From assembly GCA_020635515.1 (NCBI GenBank), contig JACJZS010000003.1, forward strand, positions 62,001 to 126,000: a stretch of DNA of 64,000 nucleotides, in the 5' to 3' direction. The DNA comes from Flavobacteriales bacterium (GTDB lineage: Bacteria > Bacteroidota > Bacteroidia > Flavobacteriales > Weeksellaceae). The notes beneath the pieces were generated by a model. The model searched no databases and was not told the DNA's origin. It was given only the letters and a program-made list of their open reading frames with translations. Below are positions 9,001 to 16,041 of this stretch, in pieces; the stretch's first letter is position 1, and each line of letters starts with the position of its first letter. A program made the position numbers and the translations under genes.

Positions 9001-9565
9001 TCCTCCAAAGTATAGGATGACACCAAGCAGGATTAGCTCCTGTAACAAGAAAACAATCAGCAAGTTCTATATCGTCATAACATATAGGAACAGAATCTTC
9101 TCCTACTGTTTTTTTATAACCTACTACGGCAGAACTCATGCAAAGACGAGAATTAGTGTCTATATTGTTAGTTCCTATAAATCCTTTTACTAATTTATTA
9201 ATTATATAATACTCTTCTGTAAGGCATTGTCCTGAAACATAAAATGCAACGGAGTCTGATCCGTGTTTTTTAATTAAAGTTTTAAAAACAGATGCTACTC
9301 TTTCTAAAGCTACCTCCCAAGAAACTCTTTCTAAAGAGTGAGATTTACTCCAACGCATTTGCGGATACAATAATCTATCTGATAAATCATTAGCAACATA
9401 GTGTAGATTCATACCTTTAGAGCACAACATTCCTTTATTTACAGGATGATTTTCATCTCCTGCAACTGAAACTTTACCTCTACTGTCTTTACTAACAACA
9501 ATTCCGCAACCTACACCACAGTAAGAACAAGTAGTTTTGGCTTCCTGATTTATAATAGTACTCAT
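6026..9565 (-). CDS. nasA: Assimilatory nitrate reductase fused to NAD(P)H-flavin and BFD-type [2Fe-2S] modules
   Basis: 1179 residues, about 450 more than a plain NasA/NarB. Residues 1-690 are a Mo-bisMGD oxidoreductase: [4Fe-4S] ligands Cys13, Cys16, Cys20 and Cys48, molybdenum ligand Cys142 in NSRLCMSSAV, and a C-terminal MGD-binding domain (LTTGRIRDQWHTMTKTG). From about residue 708 a NirB-like FAD/NAD(P)H reductase follows (IVIIGAGAAS, then VIIVGGGLLGLELA for the dinucleotide, then a GEIAEF block). The C-terminus is a BFD-like domain with Cys1125, Cys1127, Cys1159 and Cys1162. The protein would thus carry its own path from NAD(P)H to molybdenum, reducing nitrate to nitrite in the cytoplasm; there is no signal peptide. 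First gene of a two-gene operon. Confidence 0.9.
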   Translation of the reverse strand: MSTIINQEAKTTCSYCGVGCGIVVSKDSRGKVSVAGDENHPVNKGMLCSKGMNLHYVANDLSDRLLYPQMRWSKSHSLERVSWEVALERVASVFKTLIKKHGSDSVAFYVSGQCLTEEYYIINKLVKGFIGTNNIDTNSRLCMSSAVVGYKKTVGEDSVPICYDDIELADCFLVTGANPAWCHPILWRRIQNHKEKNPNTKIIVVDPRKTDSASYADIHIQLNPGTDVVLNNAIARQLIENDLIDLDFIKNHTENYESLKELVFQTSLEKSAEICGVDSDLIQKTAQIIGKSKGFISMWTMGLNQSVNGVDKNTSLLNISLITGKIGKPGSGPFSLTGQPNAMGGREVGGMANLLAVHKNLENPIHRKEVADFWKVDEISSKPGYTATQIFDEIDNGNLKAIWIVCTNPMVSMPNVRKVEKALKKAKFVVVQDISNKSNTLEYADLVLPAAGWLEKEGTMTNSERRISYLPKVLDPPQEAKPDVQIIWEFAQKMGYHGFDYKSAEEVYNEYIQMTKGTNIDITALSYSRLKKEGTFQYPVNKENPNGTSRLFENHQFYTPSKKAIINIPSHILREDFYEKSKDFPLILTTGRIRDQWHTMTKTGKVSRLNTHIPKPILDINPEDALALNLSDEMLVEVKSAFGEVRVKVKITDTIKKGTVFLPMHWGKQLQNDLNRCNNLTSNLIDPISKEPDFKFTRVSIEKYIKKPSDIVIIGAGAASFRFVQNFREHNKEDKITVFSDEPNPFYNRVLLPEYAVNHLSWEELQKIKQQELDKLNINLKIKNTVKQIDKENKWIVDTENKKIPYDKLIIATGSRPFVPKDMKLDIPGVYTIRKKSDVDDFKMYLEQFKIPQNQKQVIIVGGGLLGLELAVSLRKIDIQVIIIQRGSRLMERQLDEIASRILKEEIQDEGIEIYFDNEVSTVFNSEETNILSINLKNGKNIHAHAMVYSIGTVPNIELAKNAQLECGRGVKINQYLQTSDENIFAIGEIAEFENQVFGITSAAEQQADILSNFLSGDISSYYSGSVLMNIIKLENLDLCSIGIIEYPENDDSYQEIVLCDLALRFYKKCIIKDDLLVGAILIGDKNEFAEFKMLIENKVELSNKRTELLRGSSNSKPMKGKLICSCSQVGDGNLIETIKSGVSSFTDLCNQTGAGLGCGSCKSQVKEILDSHLVSENA

Positions 9566-9587
9566 CTGTGCAATAATTTATACTCAA

Positions 9588-9608
9588 CAAAAATAAGTAC
9601 AAATACTT
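9588..9608 (-). promoter_or_regulatory. nasA promoter with palindromic operator
   Basis: Minus strand reads AAGTATTTGTACTT (9608-9595) and then a -7 box TATTTTTG (9595-9588), overlapping by one base. The start codon follows about 22 bp on. The same operator and spacing recur before nrtA and nirB. Confidence 0.75.
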
Positions 9609-9716
9609 AATTCAAATAAAAAATTTATTAATTAATCAGATATGTATTGGCATCAACAATATATGCCGTCAATAATGATGAAGTTGCAAAAAAACAATTG
9701 TAATATTATCAAATAC

Positions 9717-10367
9717 TTAAATTAAATGATATTGATTCGCCACTTTAGTTAGTTCTACAATATTTTTAACCTTTAGCTTTTTCATTAAATTAAGGCGATG
9801 TACTTCAATAGTTCTCTTGCTAATTTTAAGAATATCAGCTATTTCTTGATTGCTATTTCCATTTAATATTTGCTTTAGAATTTGAGTTTCTCTTTTTGTT
9901 AAATTAAACTCAGAATCTAAAGACGTCTTAACTTCTGACTTATTTGGTTTGTTATTTAATCGTTTTAGAAGAATAGACGAAATTTCCCCACAAAAATACT
10001 TTTCGCCACTCATCACAAAATTAATTGCTTTCACAAACTCTTCTTTATTAGTTCCTTTGAGAACATAACCATCAGCTCCTGAATCTATTGAATCTAAAAC
10101 ATAATCCTCTGAATCGTGCATAGATAGAACGATAGTTCTCACATTTACTTTTTCTTTTTTTAATTGTTTGATTACTTCAATCCCAGTAAATTTTGGCATC
10201 CTAATATCGATAATCAATAAATCTGGTTTTAACTCATTAACTAGCTCAATTGCCTGAACTCCGTCTTCCGCTTCGCCAATAACTTTAAAGTCATCTTGCT
10301 TACTAAGTAACGATTTTATTCCATCTCTCACCAAGGTGTGATCATCTGCCAAAACTATATTTATCAT
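9717..10367 (-). CDS. NarL/FixJ-type response regulator (likely nitrate-responsive)
   Basis: 216 residues from ATG at 10367; the ten codons upstream in the same frame (hydrophobic, before MINIVLADDH) are not family-like, so the later start is chosen. Receiver domain residues 1-120 has acidic pocket Asp8 and Asp9, phospho-acceptor Asp54 (LLIIDIRMPKFTG) and Lys in VLKGTNKEEF. The C-terminal LuxR helix-turn-helix contains LTKRETQILKQILNGNSNQE and KRTIEVHRLNLMKKL. It lies directly upstream of nasA on the same strand, separated by the nasA promoter. The likely partner is the NarX-like kinase at 18982-20724. One of the shared operators lies in its own promoter, suggesting autoregulation. Confidence 0.9.
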   Translation of the reverse strand: MINIVLADDHTLVRDGIKSLLSKQDDFKVIGEAEDGVQAIELVNELKPDLLIIDIRMPKFTGIEVIKQLKKEKVNVRTIVLSMHDSEDYVLDSIDSGADGYVLKGTNKEEFVKAINFVMSGEKYFCGEISSILLKRLNNKPNKSEVKTSLDSEFNLTKRETQILKQILNGNSNQEIADILKISKRTIEVHRLNLMKKLKVKNIVELTKVANQYHLI

Positions 10368-10432
10368 AAAAAGGAAATATACTACAACCAGTAACAAAAA
10401 TAATAAAAAAAACTAATTAAATTATCGATTTA

Positions 10433-10455
10433 CAAAAATATACGTATTTATACTA
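10433..10455. promoter_or_regulatory. Operator between response regulator and mobA, with regulator -7 box
   Basis: ACGTATTTATACTA at 10442-10455 is a member of the shared palindrome. On the minus strand a -7 box TATTTTTG (10440-10433) follows two bases after it, serving the response regulator about 66 bp downstream. Confidence 0.6.
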
Positions 10456-10485
10456 GTATATTTCATTTTAATTGTAAAATCATTT

Positions 10486-10493
10486 TATTTTTG
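10486..10493 (+). promoter_or_regulatory. Putative mobA-cobA -7 box
   Basis: TATTTTTG fits TAnnTTTG; no convincing TTTG lies 19 bp upstream, so activation from the operator 30 bp upstream is possible. Confidence 0.45.
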
Positions 10494-10549
10494 TATAAAC
10501 TCTAAACACAATTACTCGTTAATCGCAGAGTATAAAATTAAATTCTAGT

Positions 10550-11119
10550 ATGGAAAAGATTATTCAAACATACATATTATGCGGTGGAAAAAGCACAAGA
10601 ATGGAGTCTGAAAAAGGTTTAGTTATGCTTCATGATAAAACGTTTATAGAACGTATTTTAGAACAAACATCTAAAGTTTCTAAAAATATTACCTTGGTAA
10701 CTTCCAATAAAGAATATCAAAAGTTTGGATTTCCACTAGTTTCTGACATTCATAAAAACAAAGGTGCTTTGGGTGGTATTTACACCGCTCTACATCATAC
10801 CACGGAATATAAAATTTTAATCCTCAGTTGCGATATTCCTTTTATCACTTCCACTATTTTACAAGATTTAATTGAATTTAACGAAAAAACTGAGGCAGAA
10901 ATTTCCATAGCAAAAGACAATAAAAATATACATCCATTAATTGGAGTTTATACAAAAAGGTGCGAAGAAAAATGTGAAAAACTGATACAACTAGATGAAC
11001 TAAGAGTCATGAATTTCATAAATCAATTCAATACCAATTATCTCGATGTAAAACCCGAAGACTCGCATTTATTAGAAAACATAAACAGCAAAAAAGAATT
11101 AAACAAACACACAAAGTAA
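10550..11119 (+). CDS. mobA: Molybdenum cofactor guanylyltransferase
   Basis: 189 residues. Links GMP to molybdopterin to make the MGD form needed by the adjacent nitrate reductase. The N-terminal nucleotide-binding loop ILCGGKSTRMESEKGLVMLH is the MobA signature; LILSCDIPFIT carries the metal-binding Asp and HPLIGVYTKRCE is the C-terminal family block. Its stop overlaps the cobA start by one base (TAATG), so the two are translationally coupled. Confidence 0.93.
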   Translation: MEKIIQTYILCGGKSTRMESEKGLVMLHDKTFIERILEQTSKVSKNITLVTSNKEYQKFGFPLVSDIHKNKGALGGIYTALHHTTEYKILILSCDIPFITSTILQDLIEFNEKTEAEISIAKDNKNIHPLIGVYTKRCEEKCEKLIQLDELRVMNFINQFNTNYLDVKPEDSHLLENINSKKELNKHTK

Positions 11120-11901
11120 TGAAGCCAAAGGTAATATTAATTGGTGCAGGTTCGGGAGATCCTGAGCTGATAACTCTAAAAGGATACAAAGCTCTAAAAA
11201 AAGCAAAAGTAGTTTTTTATGATGCTTTGGTAAATCCTAAAATAGTAAATTACTCAAAAAATGCATTAAAGATTTATGTGGGAAAAAGAAATAATAATCA
11301 TTCTTTCACTCAAGAAGAGATTAATCAAATGCTCGTCGATTACGCTTTCAACTATGGAGAAGTCGTTCGACTAAAAGGTGGAGATCCTTTTGTTTTTGGG
11401 AGAGGAAATGAAGAAATAAGACACATTGAAAGTTTTGGAATTGAAACCGAAGTAATTTCTGGAATTTCTTCCTGTATATCCGTCCCTGCTTCTCAAGGAA
11501 TTTCTGTAACGGAAAGAAATATTACCGAAAGTTTCTGGGTTATTACAGCTACCAATTCTGAGGGGAAAATCCCAAAAGACATTTATACCGCATCTAAAAC
11601 AGATGCTACTATAGTGATTCTGATGGGAATTAATAAAATCAATCAAATTATTGATATTTACAAGAACGCAAATAAACTCAAAACTCCTATTGCTATAATT
11701 CACAACGGAACCTTAGAAAGTTCAGAATCTTATTTTGGAACCATAGAAACAATCCAAGAAAAAGTCAAAGATAAAAAATTAAAAACTCCTGGAATCATTG
11801 TAATTGGCGATGTAGTAAAATATTCCAACCGATACGTAGCTAATACAGAATTTACTTACGAAGATGATTTTTACTATCAAAATTTAAATATCATTCCTTA
11901 G
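11119..11901 (+). CDS. cobA: Uroporphyrinogen-III C-methyltransferase
   Basis: 260 residues, monofunctional SUMT making precorrin-2, the first step to the siroheme used by NirB. Motifs run in family order: LIGAGSGDPELITLKGYKAL, VRLKGGDPFVFGRG, EVISGISSCISVPA, IVILMGINKI, and PGIIVIGDVV near the end. No dehydrogenase/ferrochelatase domain is fused and none is encoded in the window, so the last siroheme steps must be elsewhere. Second gene of the mobA-cobA pair. Confidence 0.95.
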   Translation: MKPKVILIGAGSGDPELITLKGYKALKKAKVVFYDALVNPKIVNYSKNALKIYVGKRNNNHSFTQEEINQMLVDYAFNYGEVVRLKGGDPFVFGRGNEEIRHIESFGIETEVISGISSCISVPASQGISVTERNITESFWVITATNSEGKIPKDIYTASKTDATIVILMGINKINQIIDIYKNANKLKTPIAIIHNGTLESSESYFGTIETIQEKVKDKKLKTPGIIVIGDVVKYSNRYVANTEFTYEDDFYYQNLNIIP

Positions 11902-11961
11902 TTTTTTCACTAAGTGATGTCCAACTCTTTTTTTTCTACCTTGATTTAAAAATAAAAGGAC

Positions 11962-11969
11962 TATTTTTG
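11962..11969 (+). promoter_or_regulatory. Putative moaCB -7 box
   Basis: TATTTTTG fits TAnnTTTG, 35 bp before the moaC-moaB start, in a 103-bp gap after cobA. No shared operator is seen here. Confidence 0.4.
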
Positions 11970-12004
11970 AAAAAAATAATTCAAAAATCTAATTTTTAAA
12001 CTTT

Positions 12005-12907
12005 ATGGTAGACATTACGCATAAAATAAAAACACTACGAACTGCCACTGCAGAAGCCGAAGTAAAAGTAGGAAATCCTGAAACCATTTTAGCAATTAAA
12101 AACCGAACTGTTCCCAAAGGAGATGTATTAGAAATGAGTAAAACCGCAGGATTATTTGCCGTAAAAAACACTTCAAACTCAATTCCTGATTGCCATCCGA
12201 TTCCTATTGAATTTACCTCCATAGAGTTTGAAATTAAAGAATTAAGCGTTTTTATAAAGTGCACATTAAAAACCATTTACAAGACAGGTGTTGAAGTAGA
12301 AGCAATGCACGGTGCATCTATTGTTGCTTTAACGATGTACGATATGTTAAAACCTATTGACAAAAACATAAGCATAAACAATATCAGATTAATTGAAAAA
12401 AAAGGTGGGAAATCCAGTTTCAGAAATGAATTTGAGAACCTATCCGCTAGCGTTATTGTCTGTTCTGATTCCATTTCGTCTAATAAAAAAGAGGATAAAT
12501 CAGGGAAAATAATTGTAGAAAAATTAGAAGAATTAAACATAAAAATCAATCATTACGATATCATTCCTGATGAAAAAGTAGAAATTGAACAAAAAATTAA
12601 AACCGAAGTAGAAAAATCAAACTTAATTATATTCACAGGAGGTACTGGACTTTCTAGAAGAGACATAACACCAGAAACCATAAAACCTTTAATTGAAAAA
12701 AGAATTCCAGGAATCGAAGAAGCCATAAGAAATTACGGACAAGAAAGAACTCCTTATTCTATGCTTTCTAGAAGCGTCGTGGGAATGATTAAAGACACAT
12801 TAGTTCTCGCTTTACCTGGTTCCAAAAATGGTGTAAAAGAGTCAATGGAAGCAGTATTCCCAAACATTCTGCATATTTTTAAAATTATTGATGGAGGAAA
12901 ACACTAA
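12005..12907 (+). CDS. Bifunctional molybdenum cofactor protein, MoaC-MoaB/MogA fusion
   Basis: 300 residues. Residues 1-150 are MoaC (cyclic pyranopterin monophosphate synthase): MVDITHKIKTLRTATAEAEV, KTAGLFAVKNTSNSIPDCHP with the active-site His, and VEVEAMHGASIVALTMYDM. Residues 155-300 are a MoaB/MogA-type molybdopterin adenylyltransferase: SVIVCSDSIS, LIIFTGGTGLSRRDITPE and LALPGSKNGVKE. One chain thus supplies an early and a late step of the cofactor pathway. It lies downstream of mobA-cobA in the same direction, consistent with supply to nitrate reductase; moaA, moaE, moaD and moeA are not in the window. Confidence 0.93.
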   Translation: MVDITHKIKTLRTATAEAEVKVGNPETILAIKNRTVPKGDVLEMSKTAGLFAVKNTSNSIPDCHPIPIEFTSIEFEIKELSVFIKCTLKTIYKTGVEVEAMHGASIVALTMYDMLKPIDKNISINNIRLIEKKGGKSSFRNEFENLSASVIVCSDSISSNKKEDKSGKIIVEKLEELNIKINHYDIIPDEKVEIEQKIKTEVEKSNLIIFTGGTGLSRRDITPETIKPLIEKRIPGIEEAIRNYGQERTPYSMLSRSVVGMIKDTLVLALPGSKNGVKESMEAVFPNILHIFKIIDGGKH

Positions 12908-12935
12908 GTATTCCACAAATTAGATAGATAAAAAA

Positions 12936-12971
12936 ATGGTTTATCCTAATTAAAACTTTAAGATAAACCAT
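12936..12971. terminator. Hairpin between convergent moaCB and porin genes
   Basis: atggtttatc (12936-12945) and gataaaccat (12962-12971) form a perfect 10-bp stem with a 16-nt loop; an A-run precedes it, giving a T-run for the minus strand only. Confidence 0.6.
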
Positions 12972-12991
12972 AGAGTAAAATTACCTCTAAA

Positions 12992-14245
12992 TTATTCTTT
13001 AGATGAGAATATAGTTGGTTTAATTACCACCATTACATACGCCCAATTATTGAATTTCACTGGATTAGTAATTCCTTTTAACTGTTCCATTCCCTCTGAT
13101 GCAAACATTTGAGTATATCCTGCAACTACTTTAAAGTCCTTATTAACAACATATCCCGAAGTTACATCTGCCTCAATACCAAGATTTTTTTCTGAGTTTA
13201 CAGAAAGATTTTCGGCTGTACTAAACGAATGAACCGCAGAGTTTACAAACCACTTTCCTGATTTATAACCTATCTTTCCATAAATATCTGTTAAACCCAC
13301 TGACTTTCCGTGATTTCCTACATAAAAATAATCCATAAAACCATTAAACTTATGATTCGTTCCAAAAGTTGGATCAAAAGAATTATTTTTATTTGTTTCA
13401 TCGTAATTAGTACCTGAAAGATACTCCACTCCTGCTCCTACACTCAATTTTGACTCTGGTATTTTATAATCAACATCTAACGATGCTAAATAAGCACTTA
13501 CACTTTTTCCATCTGACTCTTTTCCTGTTTGATAATAAACATTACCTAAAAAGGTAAAGTTTTTAGGTAAGTACTTTAGATGCATACCTACCGTTTGTTT
13601 ATCATACGTACCGTTATCATCTACATTATCTCTTTGCTTACCTACATTCATAGCTAACAAGCTGGCTTTAAATTTGTCAAAATCCTTGTGCAACCATAAA
13701 TATTGCAATGTTTTAAAATCATTTCCTGTGTAAATAGAACCATTTGCAGAAGATTGATCCACTTGGTTGTAAGCTATACCTAAATCCCACTGAAGTCCAC
13801 TCTTGTAATTTCCTTTAAATAATAAAGCATCAAAAGCTCTTCCTTGTTGTGCCCAATCTAATCCTCCTATAATTCTTTGATCATCATACGAAAGGGATTG
13901 CCTACCAAACTTAACTTGGTGTTTATCTCCTAAATCAACCAATCCATAAGCTTCAAATATGCTCGTATTAGCACCATTATTTGTAATGGTATTATTTTCT
14001 TCTCCCCAAGTCCTTACATCTTGCAAGCTAAGATATACTTTGTAAAAATCTTTCTCAAAACCAACATTGAGTCGTGAACGCTGAGATGCAAAAACAGCTG
14101 GATCTGAATCTTCAGGAATCAGTGTCTTATTACTATGACTGTATTCTGCTCTAGGTCTAATTTCTAATTCAGCCGTTAATTGTCCCTTTAAAGGTATAAT
14201 GCTCAATACAATAAAGGCAAAAAGTAATTTGTAAATTCTAATCAT
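12992..14245 (-). CDS. Outer-membrane porin, alginate-export-like beta-barrel
   Basis: 417 residues from ATG at 14245 (MIRIYKLLFAFIVL), which opens a clean signal peptide ending near KGQLTAEL; eight in-frame codons upstream are not needed. The mature part has the opening LEIRPRAEYSHSN, alternating aromatic and polar strands such as LSLQDVRTWGEEN and VKFGRQSLSYDDQRIIGGLD, and a terminal strand, matching the alginate_exp/porin family. Diverges from nrtA over a regulatory region and shares the nitrate operator, so it probably admits nitrate across the outer membrane. The substrate is inferred from context only. Confidence 0.8.
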   Translation of the reverse strand: MIRIYKLLFAFIVLSIIPLKGQLTAELEIRPRAEYSHSNKTLIPEDSDPAVFASQRSRLNVGFEKDFYKVYLSLQDVRTWGEENNTITNNGANTSIFEAYGLVDLGDKHQVKFGRQSLSYDDQRIIGGLDWAQQGRAFDALLFKGNYKSGLQWDLGIAYNQVDQSSANGSIYTGNDFKTLQYLWLHKDFDKFKASLLAMNVGKQRDNVDDNGTYDKQTVGMHLKYLPKNFTFLGNVYYQTGKESDGKSVSAYLASLDVDYKIPESKLSVGAGVEYLSGTNYDETNKNNSFDPTFGTNHKFNGFMDYFYVGNHGKSVGLTDIYGKIGYKSGKWFVNSAVHSFSTAENLSVNSEKNLGIEADVTSGYVVNKDFKVVAGYTQMFASEGMEQLKGITNPVKFNNWAYVMVVIKPTIFSSKE

Positions 14246-14299
14246 AACTATAAATTTTAAGTTAAACATTCGTTTGACGGCAAAATTAAATCAATTCAA

Positions 14300-14333
14300 T
14301 ACACAAAATAAGTATATATACTTATTTTGTGTA
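14300..14333. promoter_or_regulatory. Perfect 34-bp palindromic operator before porin gene
   Basis: Perfect dyad centred at 14316/14317 with core AAGTATATATACTT at 14310-14323. Read on the minus strand it runs into TATTTTGTG (14310-14302), a near -7 box for the porin gene. Confidence 0.75.
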
Positions 14334-14563
14334 CTTATTTAATAATAATAGTATTTTAAAGCCTATAAAATTCCAAAATCATAAAATAAGCACACACTTA
14401 TTGTCAAACTAACAATTAACCTTTTAATAAAAGCTAAAACTGATATTTTAATAATTCAAACCTCCATAATATGTGTAATTACTAAAATTAATCAGAAATA
14501 TTATCAATTAAATAATATTACATACAAACACTAAAAAAAGAATTATTTTTCAATTATAAATAT

Positions 14564-14584
14564 AAGTATTTACACTTACTTTTG
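14564..14584 (+). promoter_or_regulatory. nrtA promoter with operator
   Basis: AAGTATTTACACTT (14564-14577) overlaps by one base a -7 box TACTTTTG (14577-14584), 22 bp before the nrtA start: the same geometry as nasA and nirB. Confidence 0.75.
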
Positions 14585-14606
14585 CATTAAACAAAATTCA
14601 ATAATT

Positions 14607-15986
14607 ATGAAAAAGTACTTATTTAACTTAGCAATCTTATCTGTATTTTCTCTGGTAGTATTTTCTTGTGAAGACAAAAAAAACACTACTAATGCAGACT
14701 CACAAGAAGAAGCAACATCTACACAAACGTTAGAAATTGAAAAACCACAATTAACGTTCGGTTTTATTAAACTAACAGATATGGCTCCGCTAGCTATCGC
14801 GAAAGAAAAAGGTTTTTTTGAAGATGAAGGATTGTTTGTTTCTATAGAAGCACAATCAAATTGGAAAAACGTATTAGATAGAGTTATCGACGGACAACTA
14901 GATGGTTCACATATGCTTGCAGGACAACCTATTGCAGCTCAAGCAGGATTTGGTAGACAAGCAGAATTAGTAACGCCTTTCTCCATGGATTTAAATGGTA
15001 ATGCCATTACAGTATCCAATAATGTATGGGAAGGAATGAAACCTCACGTAAAAAAAGATGCTAATGGAAAACCAATACATCCTATCAGTGCCGAAGCATT
15101 AAAACCTGTAATAGCTAATTACAAAAACGAAGGTAAACCGTTTAAAATGGGAATGGTATTTCCTGTATCAACTCACAACTATGAAATTAGATATTGGTTA
15201 GCTGCCGCAGGAATTAATCCTGGAATGTATTCTGTAGATAATATTCAAGGACAAATAGATGCCGATGTTCTACTATCAGTAACTCCTCCACCTCAAATGC
15301 CTGCAACTTTAGAAGCTGGAACTATTTATGGATATTGCGTAGGAGAACCCTGGAACCAACAAGCTGTTGCAAAAGGAATTGGAGTTCCTGTTGTTACCAA
15401 TTACGACATCTGGAAAAATAATCCTGAAAAAGTATTTGTAATGACCAAAAAATTTGTAGATGAAAACCCAAATACAGCAATTGCCGTAACAAAAGCATTA
15501 ATTAGAGCTGGAAAATGGCTAGATACTCCAGGAAACAGAGAGGAAGCTGTAAAAATACTTTCCAAATCTGAATATGTAGGAGCTGATGAAACTGTATTGG
15601 CAAACTCAATGACTGGAACTTTTGAATTTGAAAAAGGAGACAAAAGAGAAATGCCTGATTTTAATGTTTTCTATAGATACAATGCTACTTATCCTTATTA
15701 TTCCGATGCTGTTTGGTTTTTAACTCAAATGAGAAGATGGGGGCAAATACCTAATTCAAAACCAGCAGATTGGTATCACAACAAAGCAAAAGATGTTTAT
15801 AGACCCGATATCTGGAAAAAAGCTGCTAAGCTGTTAGTAGAAGAAGGGAAAATTCCTGAAACTGATATTCCCCAAACCGATGGATACAAACCTGCAACTA
15901 CCGATTTTATTGATGGAAATAAATACGACGGAAAAGATCCTATAGGATACATCAATTCTTTCAAAATAGGTAATAAGGAAAAGTAA
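14607..15986 (+). CDS. nrtA: ABC nitrate transporter, substrate-binding lipoprotein (NrtA-like)
   Basis: 459 residues. Type II signal peptide with lipobox ending at Cys21 (LVVFSCEDKK), so it is a membrane-anchored periplasmic protein. The NrtA/CmpA-type fold is seen in LTFGFIKLTDMAPLAIAKEK, ATLEAGTIYGYCVGEPWNQQ and the C-terminal RRWGQIPNSKPADWYHNKAK. First gene of nrtABCD; nrtB follows after 55 bp. Nitrate or nitrite is the expected ligand from family and neighbours; cyanate or bicarbonate relatives exist, but the nitrate operon makes nitrate by far the likeliest. Confidence 0.9.
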   Translation: MKKYLFNLAILSVFSLVVFSCEDKKNTTNADSQEEATSTQTLEIEKPQLTFGFIKLTDMAPLAIAKEKGFFEDEGLFVSIEAQSNWKNVLDRVIDGQLDGSHMLAGQPIAAQAGFGRQAELVTPFSMDLNGNAITVSNNVWEGMKPHVKKDANGKPIHPISAEALKPVIANYKNEGKPFKMGMVFPVSTHNYEIRYWLAAAGINPGMYSVDNIQGQIDADVLLSVTPPPQMPATLEAGTIYGYCVGEPWNQQAVAKGIGVPVVTNYDIWKNNPEKVFVMTKKFVDENPNTAIAVTKALIRAGKWLDTPGNREEAVKILSKSEYVGADETVLANSMTGTFEFEKGDKREMPDFNVFYRYNATYPYYSDAVWFLTQMRRWGQIPNSKPADWYHNKAKDVYRPDIWKKAAKLLVEEGKIPETDIPQTDGYKPATTDFIDGNKYDGKDPIGYINSFKIGNKEK

Positions 15987-16041
15987 CCCGTTAATTAGAC
16001 AGAACAAAAAATAATATATCAAATATATAATACGCACTCAA

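Larger units (their letters stand above)
14246..14606. promoter_or_regulatory. Divergent regulatory region, porin and nrtA
   Basis: 361 bp without a gene, very AT-rich. It holds a 34-bp perfect palindrome near the porin and a second shared operator with a -7 box near nrtA. The middle part (about 14345-14560) shows no ORF or convincing structure. Confidence 0.7.

Noticed and set aside
10357..10397. Ten-codon N-terminal extension of the response regulator
   Set aside because: Hydrophobic residues before MINIVLADDH do not fit a receiver domain, and the ATG at 10367 gives the family start.
14385..14402. aataag-cacaca-cttatt, similar to the nitrate operator
   Set aside because: Spacing between half-sites is two bases short of all six good copies and no -7 box is placed against it.
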